A model generated the notes under the pieces. It saw only the letters and a list, made by a program, of their open reading frames with translations. It was not told the origin of the DNA and searched no databases. Below, piece by piece: positions 26,052 through 35,456 of a stretch of DNA of 64,000 nt. The stretch comes from Pseudomonas extremorientalis. Its GTDB lineage: Bacteria; Pseudomonadota; Gammaproteobacteria; Pseudomonadales; Pseudomonadaceae. The position numbers and the translations under genes were made by a program. Positions within the stretch are counted from its first letter, which is position 1. Each line of letters opens with the position of its first letter. The stretch covers positions 1 through 64,000 of the forward strand of contig NZ_MDGK01000036.1 in the NCBI RefSeq assembly GCF_001870465.1. The letters run 5' to 3'.

Positions 26052-26438
26052 ATGAGTCTTGATCTGTACCTGGAAGCTGATAATGCGCTCACAGCCCCGA
26101 TACTGGAAAAAGCCTTACAGAATGCTGGCGCCTGGGAAATCAACGCAGTTGGCGGCGGTTTGGAAGCTGCCTTTATCTCGGGACTAATGCTGAGTACCGA
26201 TGGCGTAATCGCTGACTCTATGATTTACGCTGAGGATATGAAGGGTGTCGACTTCAGTGTCGCTATGCGTTGTACCATCAGAATCAAAGGCCCTGAGCCG
26301 GAGGGGCAGTCTGCTATGGAAGATCTGGACAAAATAGCCCAATCCATCGCTCAGGTGTGCTCGTCCCTCTTCCTGATAAGCTTCCAGTTTGAAGAAACAT
26401 TGTACTGGCGGGATGCTACGGGGCTGCATCGTCCTTAA
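26052..26438 (+). CDS. Small acidic protein, unknown function
   Basis: 128 residues from the ATG giving MSLDLYLEADNALTAPILEK, with GAAGG seven bases upstream; an earlier in-frame ATG at 26019 lacks such a site. The protein is acidic and soluble with a likely alpha/beta fold. Base composition is visibly less GC-rich than the neighbours, which suggests transfer. The size and character remind me of immunity proteins of toxin systems, but no toxin gene is next to it, so this is only a guess. Confidence 0.7.
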   Translation: MSLDLYLEADNALTAPILEKALQNAGAWEINAVGGGLEAAFISGLMLSTDGVIADSMIYAEDMKGVDFSVAMRCTIRIKGPEPEGQSAMEDLDKIAQSIAQVCSSLFLISFQFEETLYWRDATGLHRP

Positions 26439-26779
26439 TGCCAGAGCCTCCAAAAACATTGACGAATCTGCCTGACCGCACCCTGTCTACTATTGGGCAT
26501 TTGCTGCCCATCTCGACGGAATTGGCTATTAATTGCTTTCCGTGAAGGGCCGCTTTGGGTCGATTTCTGCCTGTAGCCACCGTCAGCTTCTGGCCGATCG
26601 CTGCCCTTGGCGAGAGGCAGAAAACGGCTAAAAGCAGCTGCTCATAGGTGTCTAGGAGACTAGGGACCATTCAATCATAGGCTGGAGATGTCTACGGTGC
26701 CGGGGGTCAGGTGCCGGGGGTCAGACCACGTTTTCAATAATGATGGTCTGCCCCTATTTCTGCGTTTTCCACACAAGGC
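26439..26779. other. Gene-free accessory spacer with repeats
   Basis: 341 bases without a convincing gene. It holds a 14-base unit GTGCCGGGGGTCAG in two tandem copies at 26697-26724, running into the hairpin repeat at 26717-26754. The part from 26480 to 26650 has no coding frame and looks like debris of older insertions. Confidence 0.55.
26717..26754. repeat. Hairpin repeat, full copy
   Basis: GGGGTCAGACCA and TGGTCTGCCCC pair across a 15-base spacer, with one bulged T. The first 20 bases recur exactly at 25497-25516. The shape resembles REP-like elements associated with RAYT transposases. It marks the right end of the accessory stretch before conserved genes resume. Confidence 0.65.
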
Positions 26780-27466
26780 TTACAACCCAAGCCCATACTG
26801 AAACAACGCCATATCCATCACCCGCGCCGTAGGATACGGCAGCTCCAGACGCCCCGTTTTCAACGGCAGGGGTGAAGGATTCAGTTGCTCCACCACGCCC
26901 GCCAACGCCGTCAGCCCCTTCCCGCTGGCGGTGGTGATGAACGCGCGACGTGGGAACAGATCGCGGCAGGCGGCAATGTAGAAACGGTCCAGCGCCGGGC
27001 ACTCTCCCCAGACCCCCATCAGGATTTTGGTCTTGAGGGTGTCGGTCCAGGAGACGTTGGTGGCCAAGGTCTCCATGGAGGCCAATACGCTGTCCAACAA
27101 GGCTTGGTTGTACGCCAGGTCCGGTGCGCCGGGTGCGAAATTATCCAGGGACAGTTCAAACAACTCCGGGCCCTGGCCGGTAAAAAGGCGCTTGGCCAAG
27201 GCTTTCATCAGGTCCAGGTTGCTGTTCTGCAGCAGGCCCGAGGAGCCACGGAACATCCCCCAGTTCGCCAGGTAGAAGCCGATATGCAGGGCGGTGGTGT
27301 CGATCTGTTCTTCGCTGATGAGGTCAGCCCAGCGAGGGCGGGATTCGTCCCAGATGTATTCATAGAGAAACTCCCACGCCTTGAGTCGGGGGTAGTCGTT
27401 ACCCGGTGAGGGCTGGATATTCTGGTAGTAGATCTGGGCGTAGCGATTGACATCGAAAATCATCAT
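26780..27466 (-). CDS. Conserved protein of unknown function
   Basis: 228 residues, soluble, rich in aromatic residues near the N-terminus (MMIFDVNRYAQIYYQNIQPS). The motif ALHIGFYLANWGMFRGSSGL is striking and reminiscent of proteins of unknown function found scattered in bacteria, but I cannot assign a family function. The second Met may be the true start. It is divergent from the small gene at 27613. Confidence 0.8.
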   Translation of the reverse strand: MMIFDVNRYAQIYYQNIQPSPGNDYPRLKAWEFLYEYIWDESRPRWADLISEEQIDTTALHIGFYLANWGMFRGSSGLLQNSNLDLMKALAKRLFTGQGPELFELSLDNFAPGAPDLAYNQALLDSVLASMETLATNVSWTDTLKTKILMGVWGECPALDRFYIAACRDLFPRRAFITTASGKGLTALAGVVEQLNPSPLPLKTGRLELPYPTARVMDMALFQYGLGL

Positions 27467-27612
27467 CTGGCTTCCTGCGCACGGCGTTCCTGTTGATCAC
27501 ATCAGCAGAGGTTATCGACAGCGCGGGCGAGATATTGAATACGCCCTCCCCCAAGCACCCGCCCCACGTTTACACTGGCGCCTTTTGCACCACTCACGCA
27601 GGGAAGCACTCG

Positions 27613-27855
27613 ATGTCCACCGATCCGCTATGCCTGGTTTTTGTCCCCGCCCTTGTGGCTGTACTCACCGCCGCCGAGGCGAAAAAAGGCACGCCGCTGA
27701 CCGAAGCCGAAGTGTGTGAAATCCGCGATGCAGCCACCTGTATCGCGCTGCCGTTCAGCACCGCGCTGGCGATGGAAACCGAGCGAGGTTATCCAGATAT
27801 CGTCGCCGAAGACTGCTGGAGTGAGTGGCAACGGCTACGTGCTTCGGTTGCCTGA
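27613..27855 (+). CDS. Small conserved protein, unknown function
   Basis: 80 residues from MSTDPLCLVFVPALVAVLTA, preceded by GGGAAG at a suitable distance. The segment AEAKKGTPLTEAEVCEIRDAA looks like a helical repeat and the C-terminus reads DIVAEDCWSEWQRLRA. The frame is open further upstream but without a ribosome site. Function unknown; the lipoprotein gene follows after 38 bases. Confidence 0.75.
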   Translation: MSTDPLCLVFVPALVAVLTAAEAKKGTPLTEAEVCEIRDAATCIALPFSTALAMETERGYPDIVAEDCWSEWQRLRASVA

Positions 27856-27893
27856 CCCCGCTTATCGAACCCCTTACGAATGGAATCGACACC

Positions 27894-28430
27894 ATGCTCA
27901 ACTCCCCGCGCCCGTTCAAGCCACTCATCTGCCTCACCCTCCTCGCCGCCCTCACCGGCTGCGGCGCATTGACGGATGTGCGCTCGTTCTCCACGCCCTA
28001 CGCCACGCCCACCAGCGCTGAAACCGTGCGCCTGCGTGTGATGAGCGATGGCATGGTGCGCGCCGTGCCCAATTCCAACTGCATCAACTTCCGCCTGCCC
28101 GGCGCGGGGGTGATGGTGGCCAATCGAGAGGGCTATGCAGACCGCAACGGCGAAAGCCTGGGCATGGCGCCCGTGGAGCGGTATTCGGATGGCACGGTGA
28201 TGAGCGAACTGCGGGTGCCGGCCGGGCAGCCCATCGCGCTTCACTACATCGGCAATCGTTGCTACAACATGTTCACTTTCGTGCCTGAGGCGGGGAAGGA
28301 CTATGAACTGGATGCAGCGGGTCGCTATAAGTGCGGGGTGACGCTCAAGCGCATGTTGGTCGGCAAGATTGAGGGCACTCGGGTGCCGTTGGGTGAGAGC
28401 AAGTTGTGCAATTGGGGCGATAACTTCTGA
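27894..28430 (+). CDS. Lipoprotein, unknown function
   Basis: 178 residues. The signal peptide ends in a lipobox LTGC near residue 23, so the mature protein is lipid-anchored. The rest is predicted beta-rich, with conserved-looking cysteines (SNCINFRLPG, GNRCYNMFTFVPEAG, CGVTLKR, LCNWGDNF). I do not recognise the family. It stands in line with the small gene before it. Confidence 0.82.
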   Translation: MLNSPRPFKPLICLTLLAALTGCGALTDVRSFSTPYATPTSAETVRLRVMSDGMVRAVPNSNCINFRLPGAGVMVANREGYADRNGESLGMAPVERYSDGTVMSELRVPAGQPIALHYIGNRCYNMFTFVPEAGKDYELDAAGRYKCGVTLKRMLVGKIEGTRVPLGESKLCNWGDNF

Positions 28431-28444
28431 GCCACGTCTCGCCC

Positions 28445-29059
28445 TCAGCTATGCAACGGCAACGCCACCCCGAACAACACAAAGAACCCACCACAGACTT
28501 TATTGAACCGCCGCCCGGTGCGGGCCAACCATGGCCGCACCCGGTGCGCGGCGCTGGCCACCAGGTATTCGACGACGAACTCCACCACGGCGTAGGTCAG
28601 CGCGATGATGGCGGTCTGCGTGATGATGTTTCTGTGGGGGTCGAGGAAGGGTGGGATAAACGCGGTAAACAGCAGCAACGCCTTGGGGTTGGAGAGGGCC
28701 GAGACCAACCCTTGGCGGAACAGCGACCAGCGTCGCAGGCTGGAAGTGGCCGCTGTTTCCAGGCTGACGGGGGCGGCGCGCCACAGTCCGTAGCCCAGCC
28801 AGATCAGGTAGAGCCCGCCGGCAATCTTCAAGGCCGTGAACGCGGTGGCCGAGGCCTGGATCAGTGCGCCCAGGCCCAGCGCGCACAGCGCAAGCACCAA
28901 GGCAAAACCGAGCACGCCGCCGCTGATGGTGAACAGGGTTCTGCGACTGCCGTGCAGCGCGCCATGGGTCAGCGCCAGCAACGCATTCGGACCTGGCACC
29001 ACGGATATCCCGCAGCAGGTGATCAGGTAGAGCAACCAGGTCTCGAAGGGCATGATCAA
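28445..29059 (-). CDS. LysE-family amino acid exporter
   Basis: 204 residues, about six hydrophobic segments. The family signature PGPNALLALTHGALHGSRR follows the first helix, and SNPKALLLFTAFIPPFL lies in the middle. LysE/RhtB proteins export amino acids or derivatives. It is divergent from a LysR gene about 105 bases away, a common regulator/exporter arrangement. The start could also be the Met two codons in (MPFETW). Confidence 0.92.
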   Translation of the reverse strand: MIMPFETWLLYLITCCGISVVPGPNALLALTHGALHGSRRTLFTISGGVLGFALVLALCALGLGALIQASATAFTALKIAGGLYLIWLGYGLWRAAPVSLETAATSSLRRWSLFRQGLVSALSNPKALLLFTAFIPPFLDPHRNIITQTAIIALTYAVVEFVVEYLVASAAHRVRPWLARTGRRFNKVCGGFFVLFGVALPLHS

Positions 29060-29164
29060 GTCCGCAATGGGTGGTTTTGACTGCTATCTTGCAAATGAAC
29101 AACGACCGTGAAAAGCGCATAATTCACGTCGCAGCCATTCGATTAACGAATAAAGGTTATCGCC

Positions 29165-30028
29165 ATGTCTTCCAGCGATTTGCAGATCGATTGGCTCAAG
29201 TGCTTCGTCGCCGTGGTGGATGCCGGTTCGCTGTCGGGGGCGGCCCATGAGGTGAACCGCTCGCAGTCCGCCGTCAGCATGCAGATGAAAAAACTCGAGG
29301 CTGCCCTGGGCCGGCCCTTGCTCAACCGTGGCCCGCGGCACCTGCAACTGACCGATGACGGCCAGACACTGCTGGGCTATGCCCGTCGCATGCTCGCCCT
29401 GCACGCCGAGACCCAGGCAGCGTTTCACGGCGAGGCGTTGACCGGGCGTATCCGCCTGGGGGTGGCCGAGGACTACGCAGCCAAGTACCTCACGCCGCTG
29501 CTCAAACGTTTTGCGCCGCGTTATGCGGGGGTCGACATCGAGCTGACCTGTGAACAGTCGACCGCCCTGATCCCGCGTTTGCGCAGCGGCGACCTTGATC
29601 TTGCGCTGGTGTCCAGGGACTCGCCGCACACAGGGACGTTTCTGTTCAAGGAGCCGATGGTGTGGGTCGGCTCCGCGCAATTCGAGCTGTGGCGCCGCGA
29701 CCCGGTGCCTATCGCCGTCTACGAAAGCGAAAGCCTGGCGCGCCGGTATGCGGTGAATTCACTGGCGCAACAGGGCCGCCAGTTCAAAGTGGTGTACAAC
29801 AGCTCCAGCCTGGCCGGCCAGCTCGCCGCCGTGGAAGGTGGGCTGGCGATTGCTGCGATTACAGAGTGCACCGTGCAGCCGTCCTTGCAGGTCTTGAGCA
29901 GCGAACACGGCTTGGGCGCTATCGAACCGATGGAGGTGTCGATTCTACGTAGTCGGGCTTCGCGCGGATCCAAGGCGGTCAACAGCCTGCATGGGTTTAT
30001 CATCAGTGCGCTGAGAGCTCAGGCGTAG
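29165..30028 (+). CDS. LysR-family regulator
   Basis: 287 residues. N-terminal helix-turn-helix at about residues 8-65 (LKCFVAVVDAGSLSGAAHEV), then a substrate-binding-like effector domain. It is divergent from the LysE exporter and probably controls it in response to the exported compound (inference). Confidence 0.92.
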   Translation: MSSSDLQIDWLKCFVAVVDAGSLSGAAHEVNRSQSAVSMQMKKLEAALGRPLLNRGPRHLQLTDDGQTLLGYARRMLALHAETQAAFHGEALTGRIRLGVAEDYAAKYLTPLLKRFAPRYAGVDIELTCEQSTALIPRLRSGDLDLALVSRDSPHTGTFLFKEPMVWVGSAQFELWRRDPVPIAVYESESLARRYAVNSLAQQGRQFKVVYNSSSLAGQLAAVEGGLAIAAITECTVQPSLQVLSSEHGLGAIEPMEVSILRSRASRGSKAVNSLHGFIISALRAQA

Positions 30029-30125
30029 CCCTGGCGCGTCGCGCTATCTGGACACCGAGGTGATCCCATAGCAGCCTCGCTGAAGCTCGACAGCGCCTAT
30101 AATTGATCTGCATTCGGAGCTATAC

Positions 30126-30488
30126 ATGGCCCTGTCCAAACGTGAAACCGTTGGTATCGAACGCCAACTGGTCGCAGCACTGACTGACGCCTGCGAAACA
30201 GCGAAGGCTGAAATCCCGGGGTTTGAATGGCTGACGCACACGGTCAACTACGCCGACTTCCCTCAAAGCCTGCGCATCACCTGGGTCTTCGACACCCGCG
30301 CCAATAAAGACCACGCGGTGGCGACCGGGTTGGACGCACGCATCCGCGAACTCACAGCCGCGGCCCTGCACGATGCCGACATCCCACCCGTGCCGTTGCC
30401 GCGCTGCGTTCAACTTGACTCCGAAGAAGCCTGCCAAACCCAGCACGGCGGCAATTGGCGTTTGCGCCTGACCCGCTCAGCCAACTAG
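30126..30488 (+). CDS. Conserved protein, unknown function
   Basis: 120 residues, soluble. It starts with MALSKRETVGIERQLVAALT and has a central segment HTVNYADFPQSLRITWVFDT. Two cysteines lie near the C-terminus (RCVQLDSEEACQTQHGG). Codon use supports a real gene with an RBS-like GGAGC before the ATG. I cannot name its function. Confidence 0.78.
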   Translation: MALSKRETVGIERQLVAALTDACETAKAEIPGFEWLTHTVNYADFPQSLRITWVFDTRANKDHAVATGLDARIRELTAAALHDADIPPVPLPRCVQLDSEEACQTQHGGNWRLRLTRSAN

Positions 30489-30557
30489 AGCCTGGCGCCC
30501 AACTGCTGGATAATGCCTCGCCCTGCTCTCCGCCCGCTGAAAAGGAAATCCCGCCCC

Positions 30558-31805
30558 ATGAAGTTGCCGCTTTCCGCTGCCCTGCTCGCGTCTGCCCTGC
30601 TGTCGCCTTCGATGGCCCACGCCGACGACGCCGCCCTGGTCGACACCCTCAAGGCCTTCACCCGCTGCGACGCGAGTTTTTTCAGCAGCCTGAACACCCA
30701 CCGCGACGCCTGGCAGGCCTACGCGCCGCTCAAGCAAGAGAAGGACTTCAGCTGGATCGCGGTACGCGATCGCACCGACCCCAAGGCCACCGCCGTGCCG
30801 GTGAGCGCGCCGGCCATCGCCGGTTTGAAGTTGCTGTCCTACAACGATGAGGTCAGCGATCTCGGCCCGTTGGGCCTGTATTACTTCTGGGGTTTCACGG
30901 TGGACGGCAACATTGATGAGGTCGCGCAGCGCTTTGCCGCACTGCTGGACCAACCCGCTGCGCTGCAAAAAGGCGAAGGGCAATACACGCGCAGCGAGCT
31001 GAAGGTGGGCAACAGCTGGCAGGCGATCAAGCCGATGCCGGGCAAGGCACCGGGGCTGCGCCATGTGGAACGGGTGCTGATCGTGGAACCGGAGGGCCAG
31101 CATTCCCGTGTGAGTTGTTCGGTGCAGGGCGGTGTGACTCCCGGCCTGGTCGCGCTGCTGCGGCCGGACATCGCGCCGGTCGATTACCCGCGCACAGTGG
31201 CCGACACCAATCTCGCCGATGTGCCGGTACCGCCCACTGTGCTCCAGAGCCTCGATGCACCGTTGTTGCAGCCCAGGTTCAAGACGTTGAGCTACACCTA
31301 CCTGTCGAGGAATGCCGCGGGCAAGGACGCGCCGATCACCATCCGGTTCAAGGCCGAGGGCGGTTTGCTGGTCAAGAATGAGGCCTACGGCAGCGCCTTC
31401 AACGTGGACCGACTGATGTTGGCGGACCTGATCCAGCTGAAATCGAAAATGAACGGTGTAGGCGAAGGCCAGGTGCTGCAGACCCGCGAGGCCGAGGTAA
31501 AACTGCCGACCAGTTGGGCACCGGGCCAGACCCTGAGTGCGCACCTGAAGATGGCCAATGTGCCGGTCAAGCCCACTGACAAACCGACCGAGACCACCTT
31601 GACCTGCAAGGTCGGCGAGCGCTTCCCGGCGCGCCAGGTGTTTGCATCGTTGACAGGCGATGCCATCCGGCTGGCCTGCGAACAGGACGGCTACACGTCG
31701 TCGCGCGCGTTTATCGAGGACCTGGGGGTGGCCCTGACGCTGGAGTCGACGTCGAGCCAGACCCACTATGTGAATGAAATCCAGACGCTGGATGTGGTGC
31801 GCTGA
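30558..31805 (+). CDS. Exported protein, unknown function
   Basis: 415 residues with a clear Sec signal (MKLPLSAALLASALLSPSMA, cleavage near AHA-DD). The mature part is a large periplasmic protein without transmembrane helices, containing four cysteines spread in pairs (FTRCDAS, RVSCSVQ, LTCKVG, RLACEQDG). The AAAGGA before the ATG fits a ribosome site. The family is not recognised. Confidence 0.82.
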   Translation: MKLPLSAALLASALLSPSMAHADDAALVDTLKAFTRCDASFFSSLNTHRDAWQAYAPLKQEKDFSWIAVRDRTDPKATAVPVSAPAIAGLKLLSYNDEVSDLGPLGLYYFWGFTVDGNIDEVAQRFAALLDQPAALQKGEGQYTRSELKVGNSWQAIKPMPGKAPGLRHVERVLIVEPEGQHSRVSCSVQGGVTPGLVALLRPDIAPVDYPRTVADTNLADVPVPPTVLQSLDAPLLQPRFKTLSYTYLSRNAAGKDAPITIRFKAEGGLLVKNEAYGSAFNVDRLMLADLIQLKSKMNGVGEGQVLQTREAEVKLPTSWAPGQTLSAHLKMANVPVKPTDKPTETTLTCKVGERFPARQVFASLTGDAIRLACEQDGYTSSRAFIEDLGVALTLESTSSQTHYVNEIQTLDVVR

Positions 31806-31946
31806 TTAGGCGCTCCACGCCACGCAAGAACACACCGACGCGCCGGCTGATCGCCCATTGTGTTTTAGCCGCAGTCGTACTCAACGTGTGATGAACGGGC
31901 CTGTCCACCACAATGAGCCCGCTCACCACAAGGAATGAAGAGGCGG

Positions 31947-32672
31947 TTAGAAGTGCCGTATGAGCGAACCAAACAGGTCCCCCCGGGGCATTTGGCTCAA
32001 CGGGATTTCAGCGTTCTCGAACCACTGCGCACTGGCTTCGGGATGGGGGCCGCTCAGGATCACCACGCCCTTCTCGAAGGTATACCGCGCCGCCGCAATG
32101 TCGCCGTTGCGGTAGGTGGCGATGGCCGTGTAGGGCGCGACCTTGGGGAAGTACGGGCCGTCCTGGAAGAACACCTGGTCAGGCTTGCCGTCCCAAGTGA
32201 CCTGCACGGCGGCGTCGGCGCTGTCGGGCACTTCGAAACCGGGGCGGCCGGCTTCGCCGTCGAGGTCCACCGGGATCAGGCCGAGGTTGCTGTCATCCGC
32301 CAGGTAGGCGCCCATGCACAAGCCCAGGTAGCGCCCGCCGTTGGCCACGTAATCGCGGATCGCCTCGCTGCGCGCATCGCCCAGGCTGCGCAAAGCGCCG
32401 GGGATGTCCTGGCCGCCGCCGGGTTGCACGTAGAGGTCGTAGCGCGCCAGGGTTTGCGGCGTGATGTCGATAGGCTCGTCGGCGCCCACGAAGTCGATAC
32501 GGTAGTTGGGGTTGATGCGCTGCAGGGCCTTTGCCACGTTTTCCGAACAGTCATCGCAGCCTGCCAGGCCACGATATATGGCGACACGGGTGATAGGCGC
32601 CGAGGCTTCGGCCGGTGACGGCAGCAAAAGGGCAAAGGCAAACAACGTGGCGACGACAGCTCGCAGGTTCAT
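31947..32672 (-). CDS. Exported protein with BPL_N / class I glutamine-amidotransferase-like domain
   Basis: 241 residues from MNLRAVVATLFAFALLLPSP, with AGGAG nine bases upstream; the signal peptide points to the periplasm. The domain is the flavodoxin/GATase-like type found at the N-terminus of yeast biotin-protein ligase: PGGGQDIPGALRSLG, then GLCMGAYLADDSNLG with a Cys at the nucleophile-elbow position, and a C-terminal LSGPHPEAS His. This fold in an exported protein suggests hydrolase or carbohydrate-related function, but none is proven. Confidence 0.85.
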   Translation of the reverse strand: MNLRAVVATLFAFALLLPSPAEASAPITRVAIYRGLAGCDDCSENVAKALQRINPNYRIDFVGADEPIDITPQTLARYDLYVQPGGGQDIPGALRSLGDARSEAIRDYVANGGRYLGLCMGAYLADDSNLGLIPVDLDGEAGRPGFEVPDSADAAVQVTWDGKPDQVFFQDGPYFPKVAPYTAIATYRNGDIAAARYTFEKGVVILSGPHPEASAQWFENAEIPLSQMPRGDLFGSLIRHF

Positions 32673-32797
32673 GGTCGAGGACTCCTGAAGGACCACGCAA
32701 AGCCTATAGCGATTGCGCCGTTGAATCCGTTAACAGTTGTAAACGACGTTCAGTTGGGGATAACTGGCGGTCGAGCCCCGTTCCGAGAGTGCCCATC

Positions 32798-33424
32798 ATG
32801 TTTGAACTCGCCGCCCTCATTACCTATGTCGCCGTCGTGATCGGCCTGTTCCTGATCCCCGGCCCGTCCGTGTTGCTGGTGATCACCCGCACCGTGCAGG
32901 GCGGCCGCAAGGTCGGGGTCGCCACCGGCCTGGGGGTGGCGTGCGGCGACCTGCTGCATACCCTGGGCGCGGCGCTGGGCTTGTCGGCGATCCTGATGAC
33001 CTCGGCCACCGCATTCAACGCGGTGAAGTGGGCCGGCGCGGCTTACCTGATCTACCTGGGCGTCCGCGCGTTCATGGCCAAGACCGGCACACAGAAAGGG
33101 CTGACGTTGCCGGCGGTCACGCCGCGCCAGGCGTTTTTCCAGGCGGTCGGTGCCGAGTTGCTCAACCCGAAAACCGCGATTTTCTTCCTGGCCTTCCTGC
33201 CGCAATTCGTGCACCCGGAAGCCGGCTCATCACTGGTGCAGTTCGCGGTGCTGGGTTTGATTTTCTCGGTGCTCAGTGCGGTGTACACCAGCCTGCTCGC
33301 CCTCGCCATCCGCCCCTTGAGCCGAGGCATCAAGGGGCTGTCCAAACTGCGGCGCTGGGAAGGAAAAATCATCGGCACGCTGTTTATGGGGCTGGGGCTG
33401 AAGGTGGCGTTGCAGCAGCGCTGA
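32798..33424 (+). CDS. LysE-family amino acid exporter
   Basis: 208 residues with six hydrophobic segments and the signature LIPGPSVLLVITRTVQGGRK after the first helix, and LNPKTAIFFLAFLPQFV in the middle. Chosen start MFELAALITYVAVVIGL; the frame is open 61 codons upstream without family resemblance. Second LysE paralogue in the window. It is convergent with a LysR gene that more likely serves the operon on its other side. Confidence 0.92.
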   Translation: MFELAALITYVAVVIGLFLIPGPSVLLVITRTVQGGRKVGVATGLGVACGDLLHTLGAALGLSAILMTSATAFNAVKWAGAAYLIYLGVRAFMAKTGTQKGLTLPAVTPRQAFFQAVGAELLNPKTAIFFLAFLPQFVHPEAGSSLVQFAVLGLIFSVLSAVYTSLLALAIRPLSRGIKGLSKLRRWEGKIIGTLFMGLGLKVALQQR

Positions 33425-33426
33425 GG

Positions 33427-34314
33427 CTACTTTTTCACCGCCATCAGCAGGTCAAACAGCAATTGCGCCACCGGCGACAGTGCCCGCCCACGCCGGGATA
33501 TCAGCCCCAGCGTGCGGCTGATCGCCGGGTCGGTCAGCGGCCGCGTGGCCAGCGTCGCATGCCCATTGGCCGGCATCGCCAATTTGGGCACGACGCCAAC
33601 ACCCAACCCCGCCTCCACCAGACTCACCAACGCTGGCACATGCTTCACTTCGCAGAATGAGCGCGGCCGCACATCGCGGTGGGCCAGGGCCTGGTCGATC
33701 AAGAACCGATTGCCGCTGCCTTGTGCCAGGCTGATGTAGTCGACCCCGGCCAGGTCATCCCAGGTCAGGGAGGCGCGCTTGGTCAGCGGGTGACCGACCT
33801 GCAGTGCCACCACAAATTCTTCCTCCAGCAACGGCTGGAAGACCACATCGGCGTCCTGGGTGCCGATGTAGGTCAGGCCGAAGTCCGCCTCGCCCCTGGC
33901 CACGACGGTCAAGATCGCCGAGGACGACTCATCGATCACCCGCACCCGGATGCCCGGGTATTTGGCGTGGTATAGCCGAATCACATCAGGCAGGAAATAC
34001 GCCACGGCAGAGGGCACGCAGGCAATCGTGACTTCGCCGGAGAGACGGTAGGCCAGATCGTGGAAGCCTATCAACGCGCTCTCCAGTTCATTCAGCACGT
34101 TGCGCGCACGCGGCAGGAACCCCCGGCCGATGGTGGAGAGTTCGACACGCCGCGTGGTGCGTTCGAACAACTGCACACCCAGCGCCTGCTCCAGTTTGTC
34201 GACTCGCCGGGAGAGTGCCGATTGCGACAAGTGCAACGCTTGGGCAGCCGCGCTGAAACTTCCCAGGTCGGCCACCGCGAGAAAACCGCGAAGATCCGCG
34301 AGATCAAAATTCAT
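33427..34314 (-). CDS. LysR-family regulator
   Basis: 295 residues. N-terminal helix-turn-helix (LRGFLAVADLGSFSAAAQAL) and effector-binding domain with LTYIGTQDADVVFQPLLEEE. It is divergent from the Ldh2-type dehydrogenase gene, 94 bases apart, and probably regulates that gene with the binding-like protein and the CitMHS transporter behind it. Confidence 0.93.
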   Translation of the reverse strand: MNFDLADLRGFLAVADLGSFSAAAQALHLSQSALSRRVDKLEQALGVQLFERTTRRVELSTIGRGFLPRARNVLNELESALIGFHDLAYRLSGEVTIACVPSAVAYFLPDVIRLYHAKYPGIRVRVIDESSSAILTVVARGEADFGLTYIGTQDADVVFQPLLEEEFVVALQVGHPLTKRASLTWDDLAGVDYISLAQGSGNRFLIDQALAHRDVRPRSFCEVKHVPALVSLVEAGLGVGVVPKLAMPANGHATLATRPLTDPAISRTLGLISRRGRALSPVAQLLFDLLMAVKK

Positions 34315-34408
34315 GCGTTTACCTCATAGATCACACTTTTATTTGCATTTCTCTTTTTAATCGCCGCGCTGCACGCTGTCAATTCAGTCGAATCAACGAG
34401 CCTTATCC

Positions 34409-35455
34409 ATGAATAACAACAACGAACTGCCCGCCATTGCATGTGAAGACCTGCGCCGCCTCGGGAGCCTTGCCTTTCAAGGCCTGGGACTCTCCCAGCA
34501 TGCCGCCAACCTGGTGAGTCACGTATTGGTGCTGGCCGATCTGTTCGGCTTGACCACTCACGGCTTGAGCCGCATCGAGTCCTACGGCGAGCGGCTTGAG
34601 TCCGGCGGTATTAGCGCCTCGGCCGAGCCGCTGGTGGAAAGCGTCGCGCCGGCGATTGCACGGGTTGAAGGGCGTAATGCGGTCGGCCCGCTGGTCGGCA
34701 TGGTCGCACTGGAGGCCGGCATGCAGATGGCCCGGCAGTTTGGGATTGGCCTGGTCCTGGCCCGCGGCAGCAACCACTTCGGGCCTGTTTCGCCGTATGC
34801 CTACATTGCGGCCGAGCACGGTTTCGCCAGCATCATTGGCAGCAACGCGACCACCACGATTGCGCCATCAGGCGGCAGTGACGCGCGGCTGGGCAATAGC
34901 CCACTGGGTTTTGGCGTGCCGAACCCGGATGGCAACCACTTCATGCTCGACATGGCCATGAGTGTGGTCGCCCGCGCCAAGATCCGTAACGCGCTCACCC
35001 GTCAGGAACCTATCCCGGACAACTGGGCCACAGACGCCAACGGCAAACCCACCACCGATCCGCGCGCAGCACTGGACGGTTTTCTGTTGCCGATTGGCGG
35101 CCATAAGGGTTACGGCCTGGCACTGGTCGTCGACCTGTTGGCCGGCCTGCTGTCGGATGCGGCCTACCTGACCCACGTGAAGTCCTGGGTGGATGCGCCG
35201 GACGAGCCGCAAAACCTGGGGCACTTCTTCATTCTGATCAACACGGCGCGCCTGGGCTCCTCGGCCTGGCTGCAGGAACGCATGACCGACTTCGCCGCCA
35301 TCCTGCACCAGAGCCCGGCCATCGATCCGGTTGCACCGGTGATTGTCCCCGGTGAAATCGAGTTGAAGAAGATGCAGCGCTATCTGCGCGACGGCGTGCC
35401 GGTGGAGGCCCCGACCCAGCGCTTGCTTGACCTGTACGCAAGCCGGGTGGCCTGA
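34409..35455 (+). CDS. Ldh2/malate-L-lactate-type dehydrogenase family oxidoreductase
   Basis: 348 residues of the NAD(P)-dependent family that includes malate, ureidoglycolate, sulfolactate and piperideine-2-carboxylate dehydrogenases. Recognisable are LTTHGLSRIESYGERL near residue 50, RGSNHFGPVSPYAYIAAE with the catalytic His, and PIGGHKGYGLALVVDLLAGLL. The exact 2-hydroxy- or imino-acid substrate cannot be read from the sequence. It starts an operon with the next two genes (one base to the next ATG), under the divergent LysR. Confidence 0.92.
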   Translation: MNNNNELPAIACEDLRRLGSLAFQGLGLSQHAANLVSHVLVLADLFGLTTHGLSRIESYGERLESGGISASAEPLVESVAPAIARVEGRNAVGPLVGMVALEAGMQMARQFGIGLVLARGSNHFGPVSPYAYIAAEHGFASIIGSNATTTIAPSGGSDARLGNSPLGFGVPNPDGNHFMLDMAMSVVARAKIRNALTRQEPIPDNWATDANGKPTTDPRAALDGFLLPIGGHKGYGLALVVDLLAGLLSDAAYLTHVKSWVDAPDEPQNLGHFFILINTARLGSSAWLQERMTDFAAILHQSPAIDPVAPVIVPGEIELKKMQRYLRDGVPVEAPTQRLLDLYASRVA

Positions 35456-35456
35456 G

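Noticed and set aside
20000..26760. Genomic island with integrase or prophage
   Set aside because: No integrase, transposase, phage gene or tRNA attachment site is visible; only small hairpin repeats mark the edges, so I call it a cassette rather than an island.
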